Shown here: positions 19,390 through 29,100 of the stretch, one piece after another | How positions within the stretch are numbered: position 1 is the stretch's first letter | Layout: every line of letters begins with the position of its first letter | Assembly (NCBI RefSeq): GCF_019091455.1 | Contig: NZ_JAGXJN010000003.1 | Coordinates: 178,558 to 242,557 of the forward strand | Source: Chitinophaga sp. GbtcB8 | Lineage (GTDB): Bacteria > Bacteroidota > Bacteroidia > Chitinophagales > Chitinophagaceae | DNA: 64,000 nt | Direction: 5' to 3' | Notes under the pieces: generated by a model | What the model was told of the DNA's origin: nothing | What the model saw: only the letters and a program-made list of their open reading frames with translations | Database searches by the model: none | Program-made: the position numbers and the translations under genes

Positions 19390-21321
19390 ATGCCGGACCA
19401 ACATCAATTACTGATAGGCGGATTGGGCGACGATGCGCATTCTATAGGCATTGGCCTGCTGGCGCTGGGTTTCAGGGAGGCCGGTTTTAATGTGCTGAAC
19501 CTGGGGATCCGGAACAGCATTGCAGATTTTTTTAAGTATGCCGCTTCGTTTGATATTATTATGATCTCCAATAAGAACGGGCATGCAGAGCTTTATCTGC
19601 AGGACTTTGAACAATCCATCCACGCCTTTAAGCTGGCCAATGATACGCCTAAGCTTTGGTACCTGGGCGGCAGCCTGGCTGTAAGCATGTCGGACCACCA
19701 GGTAAAAAAGAAATTCCTTTCAATGGGATTTACCAACGTATATCCCAAAACAGTAGCCTTTAGCCTTATACTGGATGATGTGCAAAAAGATATTGTCCGT
19801 TATAACATTCCCAAACGCAATGCCGCCAGGGCAGGAAAGGACATTCGTGTACATCCGCCCCTGAATTATGATAGTTTGTCGGATAGCCGTTACAGTGAGC
19901 ACGCCCTGCAAATGGAGCGCAAGCTGGTGCTTACGGAATGGCATACAGGCAATGATGTGAACCCCGATCACTTTGAAAAACCCCGCTATTCGCTGGACCG
20001 CCTGTTGTGGCAGCGTAAAAAAAGTGGTGGTAATGTGCTGTTGCAGCCGCGTACAGGCGTAGCAGATATAAAAGAGCAGATCAGTAAGCTGCAGGCGCTG
20101 GAAATGGCCGGCAGCGATATCAGTTCCGTGCAGCTGGATGCAGCCTGCCGCAGCAAGCTGTATGAAAAGGCAAAGGAGTTCAGGGATATTTCGCTGGGCA
20201 GAAAAACATCTGCGCTGAACGGATTCCCTATTCCGGTGTATGGCGTAAGCGAAGTAAAACGGCTGGTGAACAGTATGAGAACGCCTTTTCAGCTTCGTGC
20301 CGGCGGGCCTGATCACCGCTTCACCTATGAAATAGCCTTGCAATCAGGCATTTCAGGGCTGGAAGGCGGCGCTATCTGTTATTTAATGCCCTATGATAAG
20401 CTTACCAGTCCTGTTGAATCTGTAAAGAACTGGCAATACATTGACCGTTTATGCGCATTGTATGAGCAGCATACCGGGTTTGCCGTGAACCGGGAATATT
20501 TTGGTGTGCTCACCGCCACGCTGATAGCGCCTTCCATTGCCATTTCGGTAAATGTGATACAGGCTTTGTTAAGTGCGCAGCAGGGCGTAAAAAGCCTGGC
20601 GCTGGGTTATGCGGAGCAGGGCAACCGCATCCAGGATATTGCCGCTATCCGCGCGCTGGAAGCATGTACCAACAAATACCTGCACCGGTTTGGCTTTAAG
20701 GATTGCCGCGTTACCACTGTGTTTCACCAGTATATGGCCGCTTTTCCTTCAGACTATGCCCGCTCAGAGGAGCTGATCTTTAATTCGTGCATCACTGCCA
20801 GCCTGGCGAAGGCCACCAAAATGATGGTAAAAACTGCAGCAGAATCATTCCGTATCCCCACTACCAACGATAATATAAATGCGCTGCAGCTTTGCAAAAA
20901 GGCCATGGCCGTAGCTAAAGAGGTGAGGGTGAATGAACCCCGTATCCGTGAGGAAACGCAGCGTATCATACATGAAGTGAACCAGATCATGCAAGCCGTG
21001 CTGGACCTGGGTGGGGGAATGGTTTCAAAAGGCATGGTAAAAGCCTTTGAAACCGGTGTGTTGGACATTTTCTGGTCACCCAATATTTACAATCAGAATA
21101 AAGTTACCTGTATCCGCGATGTGGATGGCGCTATCCGCTTCCTGGATTTTGGCAACCTGCCCTTTGATGAGGATACCAAAAGCTTCCACTATGAAAAAAC
21201 ATTGATCCGGAAAAATATGGAACGCGACCCCAGCCTGTTTTCCCTGCTGGAAAAAGACCTGAGCCGCATCTGGAAAAATGAGTACAAAGCGTGGCCGCTG
21301 GATGCCACTTATGTTGATTAA
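19390..21321 (+). CDS. Fused glutamate mutase (GlmS-type B12 domain + GlmE catalytic domain)
   Basis: A 643-residue fusion of the two subunits of adenosylcobalamin-dependent glutamate mutase, which converts L-glutamate to (2S,3S)-3-methylaspartate. The N-terminal 130 or so residues are the cobalamin-binding GlmS fold, with Asp15-x-His17-x-x-Gly20 (the lower-ligand DxHxxG motif) and the later GG motif in LWYLGGSLAV. The rest is the GlmE TIM barrel, with LQPRTGVADI, NGFPIPVYGV, FQLRAGGPDHR, GGAICYLMPYDK and PTTNDNINALQLCKKA. Length fits GlmS plus GlmE (about 620). Start 19390 follows an AT-rich leader. No GlmL/MutL reactivase lies in the window. The product, 3-methylaspartate, is a known building block of several non-ribosomal peptides, and the adenylation domains with Lys239 (Glu-type pockets) are possible users. 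Confidence 0.9.
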   Translation: MPDQHQLLIGGLGDDAHSIGIGLLALGFREAGFNVLNLGIRNSIADFFKYAASFDIIMISNKNGHAELYLQDFEQSIHAFKLANDTPKLWYLGGSLAVSMSDHQVKKKFLSMGFTNVYPKTVAFSLILDDVQKDIVRYNIPKRNAARAGKDIRVHPPLNYDSLSDSRYSEHALQMERKLVLTEWHTGNDVNPDHFEKPRYSLDRLLWQRKKSGGNVLLQPRTGVADIKEQISKLQALEMAGSDISSVQLDAACRSKLYEKAKEFRDISLGRKTSALNGFPIPVYGVSEVKRLVNSMRTPFQLRAGGPDHRFTYEIALQSGISGLEGGAICYLMPYDKLTSPVESVKNWQYIDRLCALYEQHTGFAVNREYFGVLTATLIAPSIAISVNVIQALLSAQQGVKSLALGYAEQGNRIQDIAAIRALEACTNKYLHRFGFKDCRVTTVFHQYMAAFPSDYARSEELIFNSCITASLAKATKMMVKTAAESFRIPTTNDNINALQLCKKAMAVAKEVRVNEPRIREETQRIIHEVNQIMQAVLDLGGGMVSKGMVKAFETGVLDIFWSPNIYNQNKVTCIRDVDGAIRFLDFGNLPFDEDTKSFHYEKTLIRKNMERDPSLFSLLEKDLSRIWKNEYKAWPLDATYVD

Positions 21322-21334
21322 TCAATTGCTTAAT

Positions 21335-24300
21335 ATGAGCCAGGAATTACTACATACCATCTTAGAGCAGCATGCTGCACAATATGCTGATAAAATTGCC
21401 ATCACGGAAGAAAATGCCGCCATCAGCTACAAACAGCTGAAAGCCGGTGTAGATAAGCTGGCTGAAACCTGCCTGCTGGCCGGCCTGCAGCCCGGTAACC
21501 GGGCCGCTGTACTAATGCCGCCGGGTATTAAATGGGTAACCGCCATGCTGGCGCTCTTTAAAACAGACCTTATTTATCTGCCATTAAGCAGCGCCTACCC
21601 GGACAAAAAGCTGCTGGACATTTATGCACAAACCAGGTTTAGCTGCCTGGTGGTGACCAAAGATCTTTTACCCAGGGCCCAAACCTTCCTCAATGCGTTA
21701 AAAGATCACCATATTATATTATTGGTGCTGGATGATGATGGGAGCATACAACAGCTGCAACCTGCTGTCATGCAGCCGGAACCGCCGGTAGCAGATCGTT
21801 ATAAAGACAGTAGCTATATCATTTACACATCCGGCAGTACCGGCGCCGGTAAAGCTATTGTAGGCTCCATAAAGGGGCTGGCGCATTTTATCAGCTGGCA
21901 GGTAAGGGAGTTTGGACTGGATGAACATTGCCATGTAAGCCAGCTAACGAGTATGGTGTTTGATGCATCGTTCCGCGATGTGCTGCTGCCGTTGAGTGTG
22001 GGCGGCACCCTTCATATACCGGGAGAGGCTACACGAAATAATACCGCCCTGCTGGTGCAGTGGCTCATACAAAACCAGGTAAGCCTTATACATTGTGTGC
22101 CGGCTATGTGGAAGCTGATCACCAGGCAGCTGGAACAGGCGCCGGTGGATCCTGCATTATTACATAACCTGCAATACATTTTCCTGGCAGGCGAGCCATT
22201 GTATGCAAGAGATGTAATGAAATGGCGCGCCGCAGCCGGTGAGCACACGCAGATCATTAACCTCTATGGCACATCGGAAACCACTATGGCCAAAACCTTT
22301 TACCGGGTATCCGCCCTGCCAGCCAATCCCGCACAGGTGCTGCCGGTAGGTAAGCCTATTGATAATACCGCCATCGCTATTATTAATCATAACCACCTGT
22401 GCCGCGCGGGTGAGCTGGGCGAAGTATATATAAAAACACCTTACTGGACAAAAGGTTATTATAATGATGATGCGCTGACCAGTATGGTGTTTGTACAGAA
22501 TCCGCTGGTAAGCGGCCGGGAAGATATTGTATACCGCACCGGCGACCTGGGAAGGTACCTGGAAGATCAAACTATTGAAGTAATAGGCCGGGTGGATGAC
22601 CAGGTAAAGATCAATGGCGTACGGGTAGAGCTGGGTGAGGTAGAGCAGGCAGTATTACAGATGCCCGGTATACAGGAAGCTGTGATAAAAACCCGGCAGG
22701 ATGAAGAAGGCCGTTATGAATTGGTATGTTATTATACCAATAAACAGATCACTGCTGAGGACCTGAGGTCCTTTCTCCGCACTGTTTTAACGGAAACAAT
22801 GATCCCTGTTTATTTTGTTTGCCTGCAGGAATTTCCGCTAACCCCCAGTGGCAAGGTGGATAAAAAGGCGCTGCCCGAACCAGACCTGCACACGGGTATT
22901 GCAGGATATGAATCTCCCCAGAGTAATACGGAGCTGCAGATGGAACAGATCTGGAAAGAGGTGTTGCGGAAGCAGCAGGTTGGACGTAACGAATCTTTTT
23001 TTACAACAGGCGGCAACTCGTTGAAAGCTATTCAGCTGATCACCCGCATCTCCAGGGAATTTAAAGTGCAGGTAAAGGTGGTGGAGATCTTTAATAACCA
23101 GACCATTGCCCGCTTAAGTGCGCTGGTAGAGCGCCTGGGTAAAACTGAACAGGAGCCCATACCGGTATGTGCGCCACAGGAATATTATGAGCTATCGCAT
23201 GCGCAAAAACGTTTATGGGCGCTCTGGCAAATAGATCCCGGTTCCTATGCCTACAACATTCCACAGGCCTTTGAGCTGGAAGGCGGTCTGAACACAGTTG
23301 CGCTGGAAAAAGCGCTGGAAGCCATTGTTGGCCGGCATGAGATCCTGCGCACCAATTTTGTGCTGGCTAACGGCAGGCCCGTACAGCAGATCCACCCCGC
23401 AGGAACCGTTCAATTCACATTGGAATACGTGGACCTGCGCAATGAAACAGACCAGGCGATTGTGCTGAACCGCCTGTTACTCACAGCGGCAGCAGTCCCC
23501 TTCAACCTGTCTGCAGACCGTTTGCTGCGCACGGCTCTTTACCGCCTGTCTGCAAACAGCTATGTTTTCTTCCTCAATATGCACCATATTATAACAGATC
23601 AGTGGTCAGAGGAAGTATTTTTCAGCGAATTACTGCAGGCTTACCATTCCCTGGAGCAGGGGATGGATGTAATATTGCCTGCTTTACGGATACAGTATAA
23701 AGATTTTGCAGCCTGGCATAACCGGCAGCTGGATACAACAGCACGGCAGGAGCATCAGGCCTACTGGCATACACAGCTAAACGGCAGGTTAACGGATGTA
23801 CCGCTGCCGCTTGATTTTCCAAGACCGGAATTACGTACAGCCGCTGGCGGTAGTGCGGAGCTGGAAATGGATACTACCGCCTCTAAACAATTACTTACGC
23901 TGGCGCTGCAGCATAGAACAGGCCCCTTTGTATTGCTGCTGGCAGCTATAAAAGCATTAGCCTACCGGTTTACCGGCCAGCGCCAGGTGATCATTGGTAC
24001 GCCCTGGGCCTGCCGCAATCACCCCGACCTGGAAACGCAGATCGGCTTTTATGTGAATACCCTGCCGGTAGCCGTACGAATAGATCCACAGGATACCTTC
24101 ACTGCCCTGTTACAGCAGGTAAGGGACATAACAGCTACTGTAGGCCAGCACCAGGATTATCCGTTTGATATGATACTGGAAGATCTTCAGATAACACGTA
24201 AGCCGAACCGCGCGCCGGTTTTTGATATTGGCTTTACCTGGCATGACCGCATCAATATGGCAACCCCCGCCAATGCGCTAAATGTTAGGCCCTATCCACT

Positions 24301-24547
24301 GGATTTCAGCGGTATTAAATCTGACCTCTGGTTTCATGGATCTGCAGCGCATGACATGCTGCAGCTATCACTGGAATATAGCGGAGACCTGTTCCGCGAA
24401 AGTACTGCCCGTATGTTGCTCACCAGCCTGGAAAAAATATTATTAAAGGTGCTGCAAAACCCGGATGCTTCCCTGGAACAGATCACGGCGGATGTGACAA
24501 CGCCGGTGCTGAACAAGGACATAGCCGGTATTGAATTCAGTTTCTGA
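21335..24547 (+). CDS. NRPS, A-T-C, with atypical A domain
   Basis: About 1070 residues. In-frame ATGs exist at 21278, 21311 and 21335. The last is preferred (MSQELLHTILEQHAAQYADK) because it clears the preceding stop and matches the usual A-domain N-terminus. A domain: YTSGSTGAGKAIVG in place of TGxPKG, and a core YGTSETTMAK; the by-eye pocket is DARHFALMAK, which I cannot assign. Carrier Ser562 in GGNSLKA. The C-terminal C domain starts at LSHAQKRLWAL, with HHIITDQ at residues 750-756: His751 and Asp755 are kept, and Gln replaces the usual Gly. No C domain precedes the A domain, so it probably takes its upstream C from the KS protein ending at 15728. It probably adds one residue and hands it to the NRPS starting at 26186, which has only half a C domain. 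Confidence 0.94.
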   Translation: MSQELLHTILEQHAAQYADKIAITEENAAISYKQLKAGVDKLAETCLLAGLQPGNRAAVLMPPGIKWVTAMLALFKTDLIYLPLSSAYPDKKLLDIYAQTRFSCLVVTKDLLPRAQTFLNALKDHHIILLVLDDDGSIQQLQPAVMQPEPPVADRYKDSSYIIYTSGSTGAGKAIVGSIKGLAHFISWQVREFGLDEHCHVSQLTSMVFDASFRDVLLPLSVGGTLHIPGEATRNNTALLVQWLIQNQVSLIHCVPAMWKLITRQLEQAPVDPALLHNLQYIFLAGEPLYARDVMKWRAAAGEHTQIINLYGTSETTMAKTFYRVSALPANPAQVLPVGKPIDNTAIAIINHNHLCRAGELGEVYIKTPYWTKGYYNDDALTSMVFVQNPLVSGREDIVYRTGDLGRYLEDQTIEVIGRVDDQVKINGVRVELGEVEQAVLQMPGIQEAVIKTRQDEEGRYELVCYYTNKQITAEDLRSFLRTVLTETMIPVYFVCLQEFPLTPSGKVDKKALPEPDLHTGIAGYESPQSNTELQMEQIWKEVLRKQQVGRNESFFTTGGNSLKAIQLITRISREFKVQVKVVEIFNNQTIARLSALVERLGKTEQEPIPVCAPQEYYELSHAQKRLWALWQIDPGSYAYNIPQAFELEGGLNTVALEKALEAIVGRHEILRTNFVLANGRPVQQIHPAGTVQFTLEYVDLRNETDQAIVLNRLLLTAAAVPFNLSADRLLRTALYRLSANSYVFFLNMHHIITDQWSEEVFFSELLQAYHSLEQGMDVILPALRIQYKDFAAWHNRQLDTTARQEHQAYWHTQLNGRLTDVPLPLDFPRPELRTAAGGSAELEMDTTASKQLLTLALQHRTGPFVLLLAAIKALAYRFTGQRQVIIGTPWACRNHPDLETQIGFYVNTLPVAVRIDPQDTFTALLQQVRDITATVGQHQDYPFDMILEDLQITRKPNRAPVFDIGFTWHDRINMATPANALNVRPYPLDFSGIKSDLWFHGSAAHDMLQLSLEYSGDLFRESTARMLLTSLEKILLKVLQNPDASLEQITADVTTPVLNKDIAGIEFSF

Positions 24548-24566
24548 CAAAAAAATTATGTAAGCC

Positions 24567-26189
24567 ATGAAAAACGATTTTGTTTACCTGAAACGTAATG
24601 TTGTGCCGGAGCCCCTGTTTGACCAGTGGTATGCCTGGCCGCACCTGATATCTCCCGCCACGGCAGCCATGAACATACTGGGCCGGCATATCAAGATCAT
24701 GAACTCCTATATACTGGCCCCGCAGATCCATGCAGAAGCAGTAAAAGATCCTAAGCTGCTGGGCGGCCCGTTCATGGATTATGATGGCAACCGTAAGGAG
24801 GAGGTTAAACAGTTAAAAGAAGCTACCCTTACTAATAACAGCCGGTTAATAGAATTTGCCAAAGCTGTGCAGCAGCTTTGCAAGCTGTTGAAAACAGAGG
24901 CAACCGGCGCATCTATGCAGGAGCTGTATGAAAAAGTACCCGATATATTAAAGGGATATGTAGAGCTGTTTTACGATGTTAATAACCAGCCCTCTTTTCG
25001 TTTTTTTGAATCGCTGTTGTATAAAAGTGAATTTTATAAACCGGAGCTGCAGAGCATTTCTTTTTACCTGATAGAAGAGGATGACCGCCCCTTTATTTTA
25101 AGCACACCCAGGCTGCAAACAACTACAGATACAGTACATATACGTATGCCTTTTAACAGCCCTGTGCTGGATGAGCTGTTCCGCATGCAGCGGGAACCCG
25201 GTTCATATAGCTATATCAAAGAAAAAATGGGCATCGGGGAAGAAGATGATGCGTTGTTCCGTACTTTTTTTACTACAGACGCGCCGGAAGTATATGCCAA
25301 ATATGACGGGGATTACATCCGCACCCGGTATTTTGGTCATGCCTGTATCCTCATAGAATCAAAGAATGTAAGCATCCTTTCCGATCCTGTTATCAGTTAT
25401 GGATATAACTCACACATTTCACGGTTCACTTATTCAGATCTGCCGGATGTAATAGATTATGTAGTGATCACACATAACCACCAGGATCATATTCTGATAG
25501 AGACCATGATACAATTGCGGCATAAGATCAGGCATATTATTGTGCCGCGTAACGGCACAGGCGCCCTGCAGGATCCTAGTGTAAAGATGATGCTCAATAA
25601 CCTGGGTTTTCATAATGTGATAGAAATAGACGAGCTGGATACGGTAGAAATGCCCGGCTGCACCATAACCGGCCTGCCCTTCCTGGGCGAGCATTCCGAC
25701 CTGGACATCCGCACAAAAATGTGCCACCATGTAAGGCTGGATAATGAATTGTCTATTTTGTTAGCTGCAGATTCCTGTAATCACGAACCTAAAGTATATG
25801 AGCATATACAGCAGGTGATCGGGGATATAGATGTATTGTTCCTGGGCATGGAGTGCGACGGTGCACCCCTGTCCTGGCTCTATGGTCCATTGCTGCCGGA
25901 AGCGCTGCCAAAGGAAAAGGACCATTCACGGAGGTTAAGGGGAAGCAATTTTAAAGAAGGCATTGACCTGGTGTACCGCTTTAAGCCGAAAGATGTATAT
26001 GTATATGCCATGGGACAGGAGCCCTGGCTCAATTATATTATGTCGCTAAAGTACACAGAAGAATCCTCTCCCATTATTGCATCCAACAAGCTACTGCAGG
26101 TATGCAAGGAAATGCAGATCAATGCAGAAAGGCTGTTTGGAGAAAAAGAGATCGTTTATAAAAAGGAAGCTTCAATTCTTTCTGTATGA
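24567..26189 (+). CDS. CmlA-like diiron beta-hydroxylase (metallo-beta-lactamase fold)
   Basis: A 540-residue protein resembling CmlA of chloramphenicol biosynthesis (about 532 residues), an oxygenase that beta-hydroxylates an aminoacyl group while it is bound to an NRPS carrier. It has the two-part layout: an N-terminal alpha/beta region (about 1-245) and a C-terminal metallo-beta-lactamase fold. Metal ligands are visible as His303-x-His305-x-Asp307-His308 (THNHQDH), Glu375 in FLGEHSD and an Asp at 402 in AADSC. From memory these match CmlA His305, His307, Asp309, His310, Glu377 and Asp403 with an offset of 1-2, which is strong evidence for a diiron site rather than a dizinc hydrolase. It overlaps the downstream NRPS by 4 bp (ATGA), so the partner carrier is probably in that protein, possibly the Asn module. 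It may be the working hydroxylase, since the 2-oxoglutarate enzyme is frameshifted. Confidence 0.88.
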   Translation: MKNDFVYLKRNVVPEPLFDQWYAWPHLISPATAAMNILGRHIKIMNSYILAPQIHAEAVKDPKLLGGPFMDYDGNRKEEVKQLKEATLTNNSRLIEFAKAVQQLCKLLKTEATGASMQELYEKVPDILKGYVELFYDVNNQPSFRFFESLLYKSEFYKPELQSISFYLIEEDDRPFILSTPRLQTTTDTVHIRMPFNSPVLDELFRMQREPGSYSYIKEKMGIGEEDDALFRTFFTTDAPEVYAKYDGDYIRTRYFGHACILIESKNVSILSDPVISYGYNSHISRFTYSDLPDVIDYVVITHNHQDHILIETMIQLRHKIRHIIVPRNGTGALQDPSVKMMLNNLGFHNVIEIDELDTVEMPGCTITGLPFLGEHSDLDIRTKMCHHVRLDNELSILLAADSCNHEPKVYEHIQQVIGDIDVLFLGMECDGAPLSWLYGPLLPEALPKEKDHSRRLRGSNFKEGIDLVYRFKPKDVYVYAMGQEPWLNYIMSLKYTEESSPIIASNKLLQVCKEMQINAERLFGEKEIVYKKEASILSV

Positions 26190-29100
26190 CAGATCCAACA
26201 ATGCAGCAAAAACTGGCGGAAGAATACTGGTATAAGAAACTGGCGGATGTTGTTTTGCCCACTGCTTTCTACCATACAGGTGCAGGTAATGCACAACAGG
26301 CCGTGGTAACAAAAATGCTGCCAGAGGCCGCAGTCAGTGCTGTTTCCCGCCTGGGGAAAGGAAATGCGCTGAGTGAGTATGTGATCTACCTGGCCATGTT
26401 CGGTTTTCTGACCGGTAAATATTTCCGGGGAAGACAGCTGCTGGTATACTCCCCGCTTATGCGGGATGCAGGCGCCTGTATGCCGCTGTTCCATAACCTG
26501 TACATAAATGCTGCACAGGATATGGGCAGTTATATACGCGAAGTTGCTGCCGCTGTACAGCAAAGCAGAACATATGACTGTACGGACTATACCGTTCTGA
26601 GTAACCGTTTTGCAGACCGCAATATTGAGGAGCCGCTGATCCATAGCATAGGATTCCGCTACGCCCCTTTGCAGGATGCCGGTGTTAATGAAAAGAAAGT
26701 GAAATGGATGCTGCTGCTGGAACACACAGCAGAAGGGCAGCTGCAGGCCACGCTGCGTTATAGCGCACACCTGGTGGAAAACACTGCTGCAGAAGATTTT
26801 ATGGCCCGTTACAGCCATTTGCTGCAACAGCTGGACGCTCACCTGAGCGTAAAGGTACCGTTGGATAAAGTGGAGCTGCTGGAAACCGCAGAACGGAACC
26901 AGGTTTTCTTTGCGTTCAACGAAAATGCGGTCAGCTTTCCGCATAAGACACTGGCAGCCCTGTTTGAAGAGCAGGTGGAAAGAACACCCGGACAAATAGC
27001 CCTGCAATACGGAGAAGAACCCTTAACATATGCTGCATTAAATGAACAGGCCAACCGCCTGGCCGCTTATTTAAAACAGCAGGATGGTGTTAAGGAAGAT
27101 GCTATCATTGGTGTATTGTTAGACCGCTCGCTGGATATAGGCATAGCCGTAATGGGCATACTGAAGGCCGGTGCAGCCTTCCTTATCATTGACCCGCAAT
27201 CCCCGCAGGAGCGCGTGCATACAATACTGGATGATGCACGCCCTGCTGTTATAATCACCCATTCTGCGCAGTTTGCGCTGCTGGAAGGATATGAAGGAAC
27301 CGTGTTTGCGATGGATATACAGCTGCAGCTGCTGAATATGGCTGCAGGAAATTTTCCGCTATCGGTAACCCCGCAAAACCTGGCTTATATACTTTACACC
27401 TCCGGCACTACGGGTATACCCAAAGGAGCTATGATAACGCAGGAAGCGGTGGTGAACCTGGTGACCGGCCTATGCAATACCTTTTTTCCATCAGCCGCGC
27501 ATATGCAAATGGCGGTAGTAGCGGCTACCGTGTTTGATCCCTTCTGGAAACAGTTCTTCCTGGCGCTGCTGCAGGGGCATACCCTGCATATAGTACCGGA
27601 TGCAGTGAAACGCAGCGCCACAGACCTGTGGAGCTTTTACAGCCATCATCACATTGAGCTGACCGATGGCACCCCTTCCTTATTAAATATCCTGGTGGAT
27701 AACCTGCCGGCATTACCGCTGCAGCTCCGCTATTTTATGATAGGTGGCGAAAGATTACACGCAGCGCCACTGTTACGGTTATATGATTTCTTTACCGCAA
27801 GCGGACAACAGATAGCTGTTATTAATGAATATGGGTTAACAGAATGCTGTGTGGATAATATTTGCGGCCTGGTAAATCCCGATGTTTTGCAGGAAGATGC
27901 GCCGGTGTCTATAGGCCGGCCACTGCCTAATAACCAGGTGCTGATACTGGATGCAGACAACCGGATGGTGCCGGTAGGCAGCTATGGGCAGATCGGGATA
28001 CTTGGAAAAGGTGTGGGCCGTGGTTACCTGAACCGCCCGGAGCTGACTGCAGAAAAATTTATTGACAGCCCTTACAGCGCATTTACAGGTAAGCTATACC
28101 TGACCGGGGACATAGGTAAATGGCTGCCGGACGGCAACATTATTTGCATGGGGCGCCTGGATAACCAGGTAAAGGTAAATGGCTACCGTATTGAGCTGGG
28201 TGATGTGGAAGCCGCCATGCAAAGGATCCCCGGCATTAAAGAAGCCGTAGCTGTTACCCGGGAAAGGGATGGCAGGAATGTGATAGCAGCCTACTGGACC
28301 GGTAATCCGCACCTGGATGCCGCCGCAGTAAAGGCAGCGCTGGAGCAGTATTTACCCATATATATGCTGCCTGCCTGGTACCGGATAATGAAACAAATGC
28401 CGCTAACCGTTAACGGTAAAATAAATAAACAGGCGCTGCCTGATCCCTGGGCAGAAGATAATGATAACGGAGAGGTATATACGCCGCCGGTAACACCCAT
28501 GCAGCAGCTGCTGGCTGGCATATGGCAGCAGGTGCTGGGTATGCCGGCTGCCGGCATACGGAATAATTTTTTCCTGAACGGCGGCGATTCCATTAAGGCC
28601 ATACAGATGGCTTCCCAGCTGCATGGCATGGGATATAAAATGGAGGTAAGGGATGTTTTTCAATACCCCACTATTGAAGAATTGGCGCTGGTAATAAAAA
28701 CGCTGGAAAGGCTGACGGATCAGCAGCCGGTAACCGGCGAGCTGCCCCTTACGCCGGTGCAGCGGGAATTTTTTGCTGTGCATGCACAGGCCCCGCATCA
28801 CTACAATCAATCAGTACTGTTACAATATAATACCCGGGTTGCCCCGGAAAAGATAACCGCGCTTTTCAAGTTCCTGCTGCAGCATCATGACGCGCTGCGT
28901 ATTGTTTTCAAACAACAGCACGGAGAATGGATCCAGCAGAACCGGGATACCATGGTTATGCCTGCCCTGCAGGTGTTTGACTGGGAGGAAAAAGATTATA
29001 CCGCAGATATGTTCAGCGCAGCCGCGGATGAGCTGCAGCATGGCGTGCACCTGGAAGAAGGACCGCTTATGCAGCTGGGGCTTTTCCATGTAAAGGATGG

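Noticed and set aside
21278..21334. Two earlier starts for the A-T-C synthase
   Set aside because: Both overlap the glutamate mutase gene and add residues without family similarity. 21311 remains possible.
26156..27007. Minus-strand frame of 283 codons opposite the NRPS start
   Set aside because: It lies opposite a clear NRPS reading frame, has no motif, and is rich in Cys, Gln and His as expected of an antisense frame.
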